A stretch of 64,000 nucleotides of DNA from the NCBI GenBank assembly GCA_964626565.1, contig CAZVFX010000023.1, positions 8,201 through 72,200 of the forward strand, in the 5' to 3' direction. The notes beneath the pieces are model-generated. The model did no database searches. It worked only from the letters and a program-made list of their open reading frames with translations, and was not told the origin of the DNA. This DNA is from CAZVFX01 sp964626565. Lineage in GTDB: Bacteria; Myxococcota_A; UBA9042; CAIXZC01. A program made the translations under genes and the position numbers. Numbering within the stretch: position 1 is the stretch's first letter; every line of letters starts with the position of its first letter. Shown in pieces: positions 18,371 through 27,071 of this stretch.

Positions 18371-19080
18371 CAACCCCTGCAGAGATCTCCCTGTCCGTCG
18401 TCGTTATGGCGTACAACGAGGAAGAGAACATTCCCCACCTGCTCGAGGTGCTCACCACGTACCTGGACGGGCACCCCCGGGTGTGCGAATGGGAGGTAGT
18501 CGTTGTTGATGATGGTTCGGCGGACGGGACCGCGGCGGCGGTGGAGCAGTGGTCCGGGCGGATGGCTGCGGTTCGTCTGGTGCGCCATCCCCACAATATG
18601 GGCATGGGTGCGGCCATTCGTACCGGTTACCAACAGGCTCGGTGCGAGTTTGTAACCCAACTTCCCGCCGACCTCCAGGTCCCTCCCGAGATTTTTAACC
18701 TATTCCTGCCGCATATTCCGGAATGTGACATAGTCTTGTCGGTGTACGAGAACCGGGGCGAAGGTATCACGCGCCGGTTCCTGGCCGCGGGCTACCGAGC
18801 CGTGGCCAGACTGCTCCTGGGGCAACGGGCCGACTATACCGGCACCATGATGTTCCGGCGTGAACTGGTGGACCGCATCACCATCACCACCGACACTTTC
18901 GTGGCCAACCTGGAGTTCCCTCTTGCAGCCCTCGACCTGGGCGCAAAGATGCAACTGGTGACCTTCACTCCCTCGCCCCGCAGGGCCGGCGAATCGAAGG
19001 TGGCCAACAGTCGCCGGATCCTGTTCGTCTTCAAAGAACTCCTGGCGCTGCGGCGGCGCCGCGCCTCAAAACAAGCTTGA
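18361..19080 (+). CDS. Family 2 glycosyltransferase
   Basis: 239 residues, GT-A fold of the dolichol-phosphate-mannose-synthase/undecaprenyl-phosphate sugar transferase type. It opens with LSVVVMAYNEEENIPHLLEV, has the nucleotide-binding VVVDDGSADGTAAAVE and a DLQ-type acceptor site (QLPADLQVPPE). No C-terminal transmembrane segments are present, so it is likely a soluble or peripheral enzyme. The ATG lies inside the last codons of the giant MopE-repeat gene (10-base overlap), so its translation is probably coupled to that gene. That pairing might mean it glycosylates the surface protein or its anchor, which is an inference. Confidence 0.88.
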   Translation: MQLTTPAEISLSVVVMAYNEEENIPHLLEVLTTYLDGHPRVCEWEVVVVDDGSADGTAAAVEQWSGRMAAVRLVRHPHNMGMGAAIRTGYQQARCEFVTQLPADLQVPPEIFNLFLPHIPECDIVLSVYENRGEGITRRFLAAGYRAVARLLLGQRADYTGTMMFRRELVDRITITTDTFVANLEFPLAALDLGAKMQLVTFTPSPRRAGESKVANSRRILFVFKELLALRRRRASKQA

Positions 19081-19134
19081 AAGTCTAAGCTTCGAGTGGC
19101 ACACTACGGGTGACGTGTAACTTGGAGGCAATGC

Positions 19135-22131
19135 ATGAACAGGTTACTGCTGATTGCGGCTTGTTTTCTCCTGGCCGCAACAGGTTGCAGTTCGCCGGCG
19201 GATGGGCCGGAAGACGTCGCCGATGTGGAGGTGCAGGATGCTGTAGCTCCCGCGGACGGCGACGCGGTGACGGAGCCCCAGGAAACCGAGGAACAGACCG
19301 ACGCACCGTCCCTCGACCTGGAAGGCGACCAACCCCTCCCGGAAGTCGTGGATCCGCCGGACGAGGCTACTCCGCCCCCGCCTTGCGACTCCGACCCGGA
19401 CTGCAACGATTTCGACCCCTGCACAGTTGACCAGTGCAAAGAAACTTACGGCTGCGTCAATCTGCCCAAAGACTGCTCCGATGACGATGCCTGCACTACC
19501 GATTCCTGTCTGCCTTCGGATGGAAGCTGCACTCACGAAGCGGTGAGCTGCGACGACCAGAACGCCTGCACCCTGGAGTCCTGCGACGCGACCCTCGGAT
19601 GTCTTTATGACGTGGTGGATTGTGCCGACGACGACCCCTGCACGGCCGATGGCTGCCTCCCTTCCGGAGGTTGCACGCACAAAGCAAAAGACTGCGACGA
19701 CGGCGACCCGTGTACCGAAGACTTCTGCGACCCCGAGGATGGATGCAAGAACAACCCCTCCGGCGATCCCAACTGCTGTGTCGCTGATTTCCAGTGCGAG
19801 GACGGACTTCCCTGCACCCTGGATAGCTGCAAATCGTTCACCTGCGTGAACGAGGCTATCGCCGGACTGGTCTGCTGCGGAGCAGACACAGAGTGTAAGG
19901 ACACAAACGAGTGCACTGAAGACCTGTGCGTCGATGGGCTCTGCCAGCACTTCGCAGCAGGCCCGGGCTGCTGCATCGACGATCCGGATTGCGAGGATTT
20001 CGACGGCTGTACCACCCACTACTGCGAGGACTACACCTGCATCTACTCTGACGTGGAAGGCTGCTGCCACGATGACTCGGAGTGTGACGACGAGGATGTG
20101 TGCACCGAGGATGTGTGCAGCCTCACCGGGGGCGACTTCGGGTTCTGTGAGAATAAGCAGATCCTAGGCTGTTGCCACGGCGACGACCTTGAGTGCGAAG
20201 ACAACAACTTGTGCACCGTGGACGTCTGCCCCGGCGTCGGGGAGCTGTGTGAGAACGAGTGGACCGAAGAGTGCTGCCTCACCGCCGAACACTGCGACGA
20301 TGATGACCCGTGCACCATCGATTCCTGCGCCGACAACAAATGCGCGCACGAGGACATCTGTTGCGCAGCCGACGGCGAATGCGACGACGGCGAGGTTTGC
20401 ACCGAGGACGTTTGCGACCTCCAGTTCGGGGAGTTGGGATACTGCCACAACAACGACATTCAGGGCTGCTGCCACGGCGATGACCAGGAGTGCGAAGACA
20501 GCAACGTATGCACCATAGATCTTTGCCCGGGAGTCGGCGCGATTTGTCAGAACGACTGGATAGACAACTGTTGCGTCGTGGACGAGCACTGCGACGATGG
20601 CGACGATTGCACGGTAAGTTGTTGCTTGGACGGTGAATGCTCCTCCGAGTACATCTGCTGTTCAGGCGACGCAGAGTGCGACGATGGGAACGACTTGTGC
20701 ACGGTGGACGAGTGCGTGGACAGTATGTGCACCTACGAATTCACCGGCGCCGAAGGGTGCTGCGCCCAACCACTGCTCCTCGACGACTTCTCCGACGACC
20801 TCGGCTGGGAATACGGCGCGACCTGGGAGCGGGGTGCCGCGGTATCCTCCTTTGGCCAGCAATACGGCAATCCCGACCCGGAACAGGACCACTCCAGTTC
20901 CGATGATAACTTCCTGGCCGGAGTGCAAATTGGCGGCAATACATCCACCGACATGCACGAATTCTACTACCTGACCTCGCCGGTTGTGGATGCCGCGGGA
21001 ACGGCCAACCTCTATCTCGCCTACTGGCGTATGCTCAATTCCGACTACACTCCCTATATGAGCAATATCGTCGAGGTGTGGGACGGGTTCGGCTGGGTCA
21101 CTTTGTGGCAGAGCGGTAGCTCCCCCGGCGTCCAGGATATGGACTGGACCTACGTCGAGATCGATGCGAGCCCCTTTGCCAACGCCGACTTCCAGGTTCG
21201 CTTCGGATACGAGATTGCGTCGGGAGGAGTCTTCAGCGTAGCTTCGTGGAGTCTGGACGATGTGAAGGTGTTCGAAAAGAGCGGGCCTTTGTGTTGCAAC
21301 CAGCCTTCCGACTGCCAGAACGAGCAATTCCCCAACGCCGATTGCGGGGGTGGTATCTGTGCCTCGGTGGAATGCGTCTACAACTGTGACTGCATCGATG
21401 ACAACAGTTGCACCGTGGACGCCTGCACCGGCGGCAATTGCACCCATGACATGATTGAGGGTTGCTGCAACACGCCGGCGGACTGCGACGACGGTAATCC
21501 GTGCACCGCCGACCTGTGCATGGAGGGTGAGTGCGCCTACGAGGACGTTCCCGACTGCTGCCTCGGCGATGAAGAATGCGACGACGGGAACGCTTGCACC
21601 GACGATGTGTGCGTCTTCAATGTGTGTTCTTTCCCCGCCATTCCCGGCTGCTGCCTCGACGATGCCGAGTGCGACGACTTCAATCCGTGCACCAAGGACA
21701 GTTGCGATAACAACGAATGCGCAAACTCCGACATCGCCAGTTGCTGCCTGGACAGCGCCGAGTGCGACGACTTCGACGTTTGCACCGAAGACGCCTGCGA
21801 GGACAACAAGTGCGTCCATTCTCCTGCACCGGAGTGCTGCAACACCGATGAGGACTGCAACGACGACATCGATTGCACCGATGACACGTGCAACCAGCAG
21901 CTCAACACCTGCACGTATTCGTTCAACGACCCCGATTGCTGCTTCACTGCAGAGGAATGTGATGACAGCGATCCGTGCACCGAGGATGGCTGCACCGGCA
22001 ATCTGTGCGTCAATGACCCGGTGCCCGACTGCTGCCAGCTCCCGGCCGACTGCGATGACCTTGACGACTGCACCGAAGATGAGTGCGTTCAAAATGTGTG
22101 CACCAATACGCCCATTCCCGATTGCACCTGA
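19135..22131 (+). CDS. CTDC-repeat cysteine-rich lipoprotein with inserted jelly-roll domain
   Basis: 998 residues. Signal peptide with lipobox LAATGC (Cys18), an acidic linker, then tandem cysteine-rich units of the form CDDxxPCTxDxC, separated by CC pairs, resembling the Dictyostelium CTDC repeat. At about residues 545-720 the repeats are interrupted by a 175-residue beta-sandwich-like domain (LLLDDFSDDLGWEYGATWER to WSLDDVKVFE), related in appearance to LamG/MAM-type binding domains. The repeats then resume to the C-terminus, which ends PIPDCT with no sorting tail. An extracellular binding or structural role is likely. GGAGG precedes the ATG at 19135. Confidence 0.8.
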   Translation: MNRLLLIAACFLLAATGCSSPADGPEDVADVEVQDAVAPADGDAVTEPQETEEQTDAPSLDLEGDQPLPEVVDPPDEATPPPPCDSDPDCNDFDPCTVDQCKETYGCVNLPKDCSDDDACTTDSCLPSDGSCTHEAVSCDDQNACTLESCDATLGCLYDVVDCADDDPCTADGCLPSGGCTHKAKDCDDGDPCTEDFCDPEDGCKNNPSGDPNCCVADFQCEDGLPCTLDSCKSFTCVNEAIAGLVCCGADTECKDTNECTEDLCVDGLCQHFAAGPGCCIDDPDCEDFDGCTTHYCEDYTCIYSDVEGCCHDDSECDDEDVCTEDVCSLTGGDFGFCENKQILGCCHGDDLECEDNNLCTVDVCPGVGELCENEWTEECCLTAEHCDDDDPCTIDSCADNKCAHEDICCAADGECDDGEVCTEDVCDLQFGELGYCHNNDIQGCCHGDDQECEDSNVCTIDLCPGVGAICQNDWIDNCCVVDEHCDDGDDCTVSCCLDGECSSEYICCSGDAECDDGNDLCTVDECVDSMCTYEFTGAEGCCAQPLLLDDFSDDLGWEYGATWERGAAVSSFGQQYGNPDPEQDHSSSDDNFLAGVQIGGNTSTDMHEFYYLTSPVVDAAGTANLYLAYWRMLNSDYTPYMSNIVEVWDGFGWVTLWQSGSSPGVQDMDWTYVEIDASPFANADFQVRFGYEIASGGVFSVASWSLDDVKVFEKSGPLCCNQPSDCQNEQFPNADCGGGICASVECVYNCDCIDDNSCTVDACTGGNCTHDMIEGCCNTPADCDDGNPCTADLCMEGECAYEDVPDCCLGDEECDDGNACTDDVCVFNVCSFPAIPGCCLDDAECDDFNPCTKDSCDNNECANSDIASCCLDSAECDDFDVCTEDACEDNKCVHSPAPECCNTDEDCNDDIDCTDDTCNQQLNTCTYSFNDPDCCFTAEECDDSDPCTEDGCTGNLCVNDPVPDCCQLPADCDDLDDCTEDECVQNVCTNTPIPDCT

Positions 22132-22149
22132 GCCCCGGTGATATCTGCC

Positions 22150-22178
22150 TTGACTGGAACTCGCCCCGGGGGTAACAT
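22150..22178 (+). promoter_or_regulatory. Promoter ahead of a 14-codon ORF
   Basis: TTGACT (22150-22155), 17-base spacer, TAACAT (22173-22178). It lies just after the CTDC-repeat lipoprotein gene. A second promoter 158 bases downstream serves prs, so this one appears to drive a separate short transcript or a long prs leader. Confidence 0.5.
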
Positions 22179-22206
22179 GACTTTCGGTAGTCACAGGAGG
22201 TTCAGC

Positions 22207-22251
22207 ATGAACTGGAGACCGGCACCCAGGCCCAAACCGACGCTTCCGTAG
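22207..22251 (+). CDS. Possible 14-residue leader or micro-ORF
   Basis: A strong AGGAGG (22195-22200) stands 6 bases before an ATG that encodes only MNWRPAPRPKPTLP before a TAG. It lies downstream of a good promoter and upstream of prs. The peptide is Pro/Arg-rich, which can slow ribosomes, so a leader-peptide role is conceivable. It could also be the start of a decayed gene, since the same frame stays open for 19 more codons after the stop. Confidence 0.35.
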   Translation: MNWRPAPRPKPTLP

Positions 22252-22307
22252 GTTGGTCCGGATATTTTCCTGAAAACCGCACTGCAAGCGCCTTGCCAAC
22301 ATCCGCA

Positions 22308-22335
22308 TTGACTTATGCAGGCCTGTGCCTATACT
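22308..22335 (+). promoter_or_regulatory. Promoter of prs
   Basis: TTGACT (22308-22313), 16-base spacer, TATACT (22330-22335), about 60 bases before the GTG start of prs. Confidence 0.65.
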
Positions 22336-22394
22336 CGCTTTCGTCTGTTGTGCAACGGTAACGGCTAAAGGACCAATCGGAACGGAGGGAGATC

Positions 22395-23336
22395 GTGGGA
22401 AACGGATCATTCAAGATCTTCTCGGGATCATCGCACCCCGGCTTTGTGAACAGCATCTGCGACTACCTGGGCATGAAGCCCGGCGAGCGTGAGATCATTC
22501 AGTTCTCCAACCAGAACATCATGGTGAAGATTCTCGAAAACGTCAGAGGTGACGACGTCTTCGTGGTCCAGACCATGTCGCCGCCGGTGAGCGACATGAT
22601 CATCGAGGCCCTCATCATGATCGACGCGTTGAAGCAGGCTTCCGCGGCCCGAGTTACCGCGGTGCTTCCCTATTTCCCCTACGCAAGATCGGACAAGAAG
22701 GACCAGCCGCGAATCTCCATTGCGGCCCGACTAATGGCCGACCTCTACGAGACCGCCGGGGCGGACCGCGTGCTCACCATGAACCTCCACGCACCCCAGA
22801 TTCAGGGGTTCTTCCGCATCCCTGCTGACCAGCTTATCGGCGGGCCCGTCATCTGTGACTACTTGCGGGAGTGGGACCTCTCCAATGCAGTGCTGGTGGC
22901 CAGTGACGCAGGCGAAATCAAGGATGTCACCCACTACGCTAATCGTCTCCACCTGCCCATAGCCATCGTTGACAAGCGGCGCTACGGCAACGATGAGAAA
23001 GCCAAGGCGAGGCACGTCATCGGCGACATTGCGGGCATGGACTGCATTCTCACCGACGATGAAATCGCTAGCGGCAGGACCATGATCGAGGCTTTTGATT
23101 TCCTCCTCGACCAGGGCGCCAAGTCGGTAACCTGTGCCGCGGTACACCCGGTGCTCACAGGCAAAGCGCCCCAGGAACTCACCGACAGTGCGGTAAAGGA
23201 GATCATTGTTTGCGACACGATCCCGGTGGCGGACAAAATTACCCCGAAGATGAAAGTCCTGACCGTTGCACCACTGTTTGCCCGAGCCCTCAAGTGCATT
23301 CATGAAGGTGAGTCGGTCTCGGACCTCTTCCGCTAG
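22395..23336 (+). CDS. prs: Ribose-phosphate pyrophosphokinase
   Basis: PRPP synthetase, 313 residues, converting ribose 5-phosphate and ATP to PRPP for nucleotide, His and Trp synthesis. Key family segments are present: PYFPYARSDKKDQPR, the metal-binding LHAPQIQGFF region, AIVDKRRYG with the catalytic Lys-Arg, and the PRPP loop TDDEIASGRTM. The loop differs from the commoner DDMIDTGGT form, and the protein is somewhat divergent from textbook class I enzymes. Start is GTG at 22395 after GGAGGGAG. Likely first gene of prs-cysteine desulfurase-thiI. Confidence 0.93.
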   Translation: MGNGSFKIFSGSSHPGFVNSICDYLGMKPGEREIIQFSNQNIMVKILENVRGDDVFVVQTMSPPVSDMIIEALIMIDALKQASAARVTAVLPYFPYARSDKKDQPRISIAARLMADLYETAGADRVLTMNLHAPQIQGFFRIPADQLIGGPVICDYLREWDLSNAVLVASDAGEIKDVTHYANRLHLPIAIVDKRRYGNDEKAKARHVIGDIAGMDCILTDDEIASGRTMIEAFDFLLDQGAKSVTCAAVHPVLTGKAPQELTDSAVKEIIVCDTIPVADKITPKMKVLTVAPLFARALKCIHEGESVSDLFR

Positions 23337-23359
23337 CCCGGGCCGATTTCGGGGCAGAG

Positions 23360-24502
23360 ATGACGATGGACGACTTTATCTACCTCGACAACGCCGCAAC
23401 CACGCCGCTCGCACCGGAAGCAGCCGAGGCTATGGCCGCGTGTCAGGCGACTATCTTCGGTAACCCTTCATCATCACATTCCCTGGGAGTCGAAGCCGCC
23501 GCTGCCCTGGAGAAATCCCGGCGCAAGCTGGCGTCGATTCTGGTTTGCAATCCCGACGAGCTGGTTTTCACCTCCAGCGGCACCGAAGCCGACAATCTCG
23601 CCCTCTTCGGCGCCGCTTATGCGTCCCGCCGCAAGAGCTTTGTTATCTCGGCCGTAGAGCATCCGGCAGTCCTTGAAACCGCGGACGAATTGGTGCAGCG
23701 CGGCTTCGAGGTCCGAAGAGCGCCTGTCGACAGTCGCGGTGTGGTGTTGGTGGATGAACTCGTGGAACTTGTCGATGAGGACACCTTCCTGGTCTCCGTG
23801 ATGTACGCCAACAACGAAGTGGGTACGGTGCAGCCGGTGAAGCGGCTCGCCAGGGCGGTGAAAAAGAAGAACCCGGAAGCTCTCTTCCACTGCGATGCAG
23901 TGCAGGCCTTCACCAGAGAACCCATCTCACTGGCCGACGGGGCCCTCGACCTGCTCTCCCTATCAGCACACAAACTCCACGGTCCCCGGGGGGCCGGTGC
24001 GCTGTACGTCAAGAAGGGGACGAAACTTAGACCCCTAATCTGTGGTGGCGGGCAGGAGAAAGGCCTGCGCTCAGGCACCGAAAACGTTGTCGCAATAGCC
24101 GGGTTTGCCGCCGCAGCCGAGTTGGCCCACCGCGCTCGGGAGGCCGACAACGCCCGTATCCGGAAGTGCATGGCCACCCTCGGCCGCATCGTTACCGACA
24201 ATTTGGACGGTGTCATCATCAACGGACATCCCGAAGACGGTCTTGCGGAGATTCTCAGCCTGGGTACCGCGGGGTTAAAATCCCAGAATCTGCTGCACTT
24301 CCTGGAAGACGAAGGCGTAATCGTTTCCGCGGGTTCGGCCTGTCATTCCACAAGGACCAAACGAAGCCACGTTATAGAAGCCATGGGGGTCTCTCCCGAC
24401 TACGCAGTAATAAGAATCTCCGCCTCACGCTATACCACTATGGAAGAGGCGGAAGAGGCTGGCCACATAATAGTCGCCGTGGTAAACAAGCTGAGGCGAT
24501 AG
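23360..24502 (+). CDS. Cysteine desulfurase, NifS/IscS family
   Basis: PLP-dependent enzyme of 380 residues that releases sulfur from cysteine as a persulfide. It starts with YLDNAATTPLAPE, has the PLP lysine in LSLSAHKLHGPRG and the active-site cysteine in GSACHSTRTKRSH. The loop is shorter than in canonical IscS and resembles the dedicated NifZ-type enzymes paired with ThiI. The gene is immediately followed by thiI, so its likely job is sulfur donation for 4-thiouridine in tRNA. No iscU or other Fe-S assembly genes are adjacent. Confidence 0.92.
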   Translation: MTMDDFIYLDNAATTPLAPEAAEAMAACQATIFGNPSSSHSLGVEAAAALEKSRRKLASILVCNPDELVFTSSGTEADNLALFGAAYASRRKSFVISAVEHPAVLETADELVQRGFEVRRAPVDSRGVVLVDELVELVDEDTFLVSVMYANNEVGTVQPVKRLARAVKKKNPEALFHCDAVQAFTREPISLADGALDLLSLSAHKLHGPRGAGALYVKKGTKLRPLICGGGQEKGLRSGTENVVAIAGFAAAAELAHRAREADNARIRKCMATLGRIVTDNLDGVIINGHPEDGLAEILSLGTAGLKSQNLLHFLEDEGVIVSAGSACHSTRTKRSHVIEAMGVSPDYAVIRISASRYTTMEEAEEAGHIIVAVVNKLRR

Positions 24503-24572
24503 CAACAGTACCCTGAGCGTGAGCAACGGGCTTGCGCAGAGCCGAATGTGCCTCTCATGGGCGGGTGTAAAA

Positions 24573-25772
24573 ATGTATAACTCCATTATCGTTCGTTTTG
24601 GCGAAGTGTTTCTGAAGAAAGGAAACCGGCCGCGGTTTCTAAAGATCCTCAGGCGCAACCTGCGCAGGTCCATTGAACGCCTGGCGGATGTCGAGGGCGT
24701 GGAGGTGTCATCCTTCCACGGTAGATTCGAAGTGTCGGGCCCCGACGGTGGGGAGTTCACCGAAGGCGATCTTGCCCAGCTCTTGAAGGCTGTGTGCAGC
24801 ACCTTCGGCATAGTCTCCGCCAGCCCCGCAGTGCGCAGCCCCCTCGACTATGATGTCATGGAGAAAACCGCGGTGGCTCTGGCCGAACGCGTGCTCGAAA
24901 GCTCCGAAGTGAGGCATTTTAAGGTCGATGCTTCCCGTTCCTACAAACGTTTCGACATGACGAGTCCGGAACTCAATCGACAGTTGGGCGCCGCGGTGGT
25001 GAAGCGGTTTGGCCTCAAGGGAAAAATGAGCTCTCCCGACCTCACCATCGGTGTGGAGATCCACGAGCACGGTGCATATCTGTACGCTGAGCGTACCCCG
25101 GCCCCGGGAGGCCTGCCGGTGGGCAGTAGCGGCAAAGCGGTGCTGTTGCTGTCCGGCGGCATCGATTCCCCGGTGGCGGGGTGGATGATGGCCAAGCGCG
25201 GATGCGTCATCAGACCGATCCATTTTCACTCCTTCCCCTATACCTCCAAGCGGTCTCTTGAGAAGGTCAATGACCTGGCCGGGACGCTCTCACAGTGGCT
25301 GGGGCGAGTGCGCCTCACCCACATCAAACTGACGCCGGTGCAGGAGTACCTGAGAGACAACGTTTCGGGGAGCCTCCTGGTGCTGTTCTACCGCCGCTCC
25401 ATGGTGCGCCTCGCCGCCCGCCTCGCCGAAGAGGTGGGTGCTCTGGCCCTGGTCTCGGGTGAGAGCCTGGGTCAGGTCGCCAGCCAGACCATGGAGAACG
25501 TGGCCGTCATCGAAGACGCCACCTCCCTGCCCGTCTTACGTCCCCTCATCGGACTCGACAAGGTTGAGACGGTGAACAGGGCCAAGGAGATCGGCACCTA
25601 CGAAACCTCAATCCAGCCTTATGACGATTGTTGCTCGCTTTTCCTTCCGCCCCGCCCGGAAACCAGGGGAGACCTGGACCGTATCCTCAGCCTGGAGGCG
25701 CGCCTCGAAGAGCTTGCCGCCCTGGAAGAAGAGGCCTGGAGCTCCCGCGAGGAAGTCCGGTTTGGAAATTGA
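24573..25772 (+). CDS. thiI: tRNA 4-thiouridine synthetase ThiI, short form
   Basis: 399 residues: N-terminal ferredoxin-like and THUMP domains (about 1-165), then the PP-loop pyrophosphatase domain with LLLSGGIDSPVAGWMMAKRG and the conserved CCSLFLPPRPETR segment. It adenylates uridine 8 in tRNA before thiolation. It lacks the C-terminal rhodanese domain of the E. coli protein, like the Bacillus enzyme, and so should depend on the adjacent desulfurase for sulfur. The start MYNSIIVRFGEVFLKKG at 24573 aligns with the family start; the frame upstream to 24519 is not conserved-looking. Confidence 0.93.
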   Translation: MYNSIIVRFGEVFLKKGNRPRFLKILRRNLRRSIERLADVEGVEVSSFHGRFEVSGPDGGEFTEGDLAQLLKAVCSTFGIVSASPAVRSPLDYDVMEKTAVALAERVLESSEVRHFKVDASRSYKRFDMTSPELNRQLGAAVVKRFGLKGKMSSPDLTIGVEIHEHGAYLYAERTPAPGGLPVGSSGKAVLLLSGGIDSPVAGWMMAKRGCVIRPIHFHSFPYTSKRSLEKVNDLAGTLSQWLGRVRLTHIKLTPVQEYLRDNVSGSLLVLFYRRSMVRLAARLAEEVGALALVSGESLGQVASQTMENVAVIEDATSLPVLRPLIGLDKVETVNRAKEIGTYETSIQPYDDCCSLFLPPRPETRGDLDRILSLEARLEELAALEEEAWSSREEVRFGN

Positions 25773-25820
25773 ACATTGAAAATTGGTAATTGAAAATTGG
25801 TAATTGAGAATTGCATATTG
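25763..25820. repeat. Degenerate AATTG-type tandem repeat
   Basis: A run of imperfect 7- to 14-bp units such as AATTGGTAATTGAA covers the end of thiI, the 24-bp gap and the first codons of the next gene. It is sharply AT-rich against a GC-rich background. Similar AATTG(A) arrays are scattered in genomes of several environmental phyla. Confidence 0.7.
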
Positions 25821-27071
25821 ACCACAGCCTCCCCCGCCTACGGCCCCTCAGGAGTGGCCCGGCGGGAAGACGGCAAGGTCGTCATGGTTCTCCATGGTGT
25901 GCCCGGCGACCGGGCAAAAGTGCGTATCACCCGGGAAAAGAGCAGCCTGGCCGAGGCCGAGATTATCGAAATACTCGAGCCATCCCCTCATCGACGGGCC
26001 TCTCCCTGTCCCTCCTGGCCTGAGTGCGGGGGGTGCAGTTGGATACATGTGGGTCCCAAGGCCCAAATCGACCACAAGGGGCAGATCCTGGCCCGGGCCG
26101 TTCGCAAGGTCGCCGGCCCCGAACTGATCGCACCGTTTCAGCTTTCCCCCCGGGAATTCGGCTATCGTCGGCGCGCCAGACTGCAAATGACCGCAACCGC
26201 GGGTTCACCCCTGAAGGTGGGCTTCTTCGCCCACGGAACTCACGACATTGCTCCCATCTCGGCCTGCCCGGTTTGCGTGGAACCGATTAGCCGACTGTTC
26301 GGTGAACTGGCCGCGTTGAAATCGCCCCTGGATTTCTCAGCCTCGGTGGAAGTGGTTGCAGACGACGACGGCCGCACCATGGCCGCCGCGTTTGTGGCCG
26401 CCCCCCTCCCCTCACCTGAGAATCTGGCTCGTTTTCTCGTCGAGAAAACTTCGCTGGCCGGTTGCCACGTCGCAGCCCCGAAATCAGGGCGGGGCGAGTG
26501 GGGACTCCCCTCGTCGGTCATCACCGTTCAGGACGACCCGAAATGTGTGATTCCCGTTTTTCCCGGGGCCTTCTGCCAGGCCAATGGGCAGGTCAATCGG
26601 CTGTTAGTCTCCCGGGTCAAGGATATTGTCGGCGGTCTACTGCAAGACAAACCGGGCGCCGAGGTGCTGGAGTTGTACAGCGGTCACGGCAATTTCACCT
26701 ACCCGTTGGCTTCCGCGGGGCACAAGGTGACCGCGGTGGAGGTGGGGCTGAGGAAGGAGTTCCTCGTCCCTGCCAAGGGCGCAGGTTTCATCGGCGGGGA
26801 CGCGGTGAAACTCACCCGGCGGTGGGCGCGGCAGAAGCGTCGGTTCGACCTGGTATTGCTGGACCCGCCGCGCCAGGGGGCCAAGGCGGTTGTGCCCTTC
26901 CTGCCGGATCTTGACCCCGCAGCGATTGTCTACGTTTCGTGCGACCCCAACACCTTTGCCAGGGACGCGGGCCAGTTGGCAGGCCAGGGGTATAAAATCA
27001 CGCAATTGATCCCGTTCGACATGGTCCCACAGACCCACCACATAGAGTTGCTCGCCGTGCTGCAGCGCTAG
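25797..27071 (+). CDS. RumA/TrmA-family uracil-5 methyltransferase
   Basis: 424 residues. An N-terminal TRAM domain (about 1-60), a [4Fe-4S] cysteine set (CPSWPECGGCSW with Cys further on), and a C-terminal Rossmann SAM domain with VLELYSGHGNFTYPLA, LLDPPRQGAK and the catalytic-cysteine motif VYVSCDPNTFARD. It should place m5U in 23S rRNA or tRNA; which uridine is not decidable. No ATG is available near the TRAM start; the frame opens with a TTG at 25797 inside an AATTG repeat, with no clear ribosome binding site. The stop overlaps the end of the convergent gene by 4 bases. Confidence 0.9.
   Translation: MVIENCILTTASPAYGPSGVARREDGKVVMVLHGVPGDRAKVRITREKSSLAEAEIIEILEPSPHRRASPCPSWPECGGCSWIHVGPKAQIDHKGQILARAVRKVAGPELIAPFQLSPREFGYRRRARLQMTATAGSPLKVGFFAHGTHDIAPISACPVCVEPISRLFGELAALKSPLDFSASVEVVADDDGRTMAAAFVAAPLPSPENLARFLVEKTSLAGCHVAAPKSGRGEWGLPSSVITVQDDPKCVIPVFPGAFCQANGQVNRLLVSRVKDIVGGLLQDKPGAEVLELYSGHGNFTYPLASAGHKVTAVEVGLRKEFLVPAKGAGFIGGDAVKLTRRWARQKRRFDLVLLDPPRQGAKAVVPFLPDLDPAAIVYVSCDPNTFARDAGQLAGQGYKITQLIPFDMVPQTHHIELLAVLQR

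Noticed and set aside
20662..22410. 582-codon minus-strand frame opposite the CTDC lipoprotein
   Set aside because: Antisense shadow of cysteine-rich repeats; it crosses the prs promoter region and shows no family similarity.
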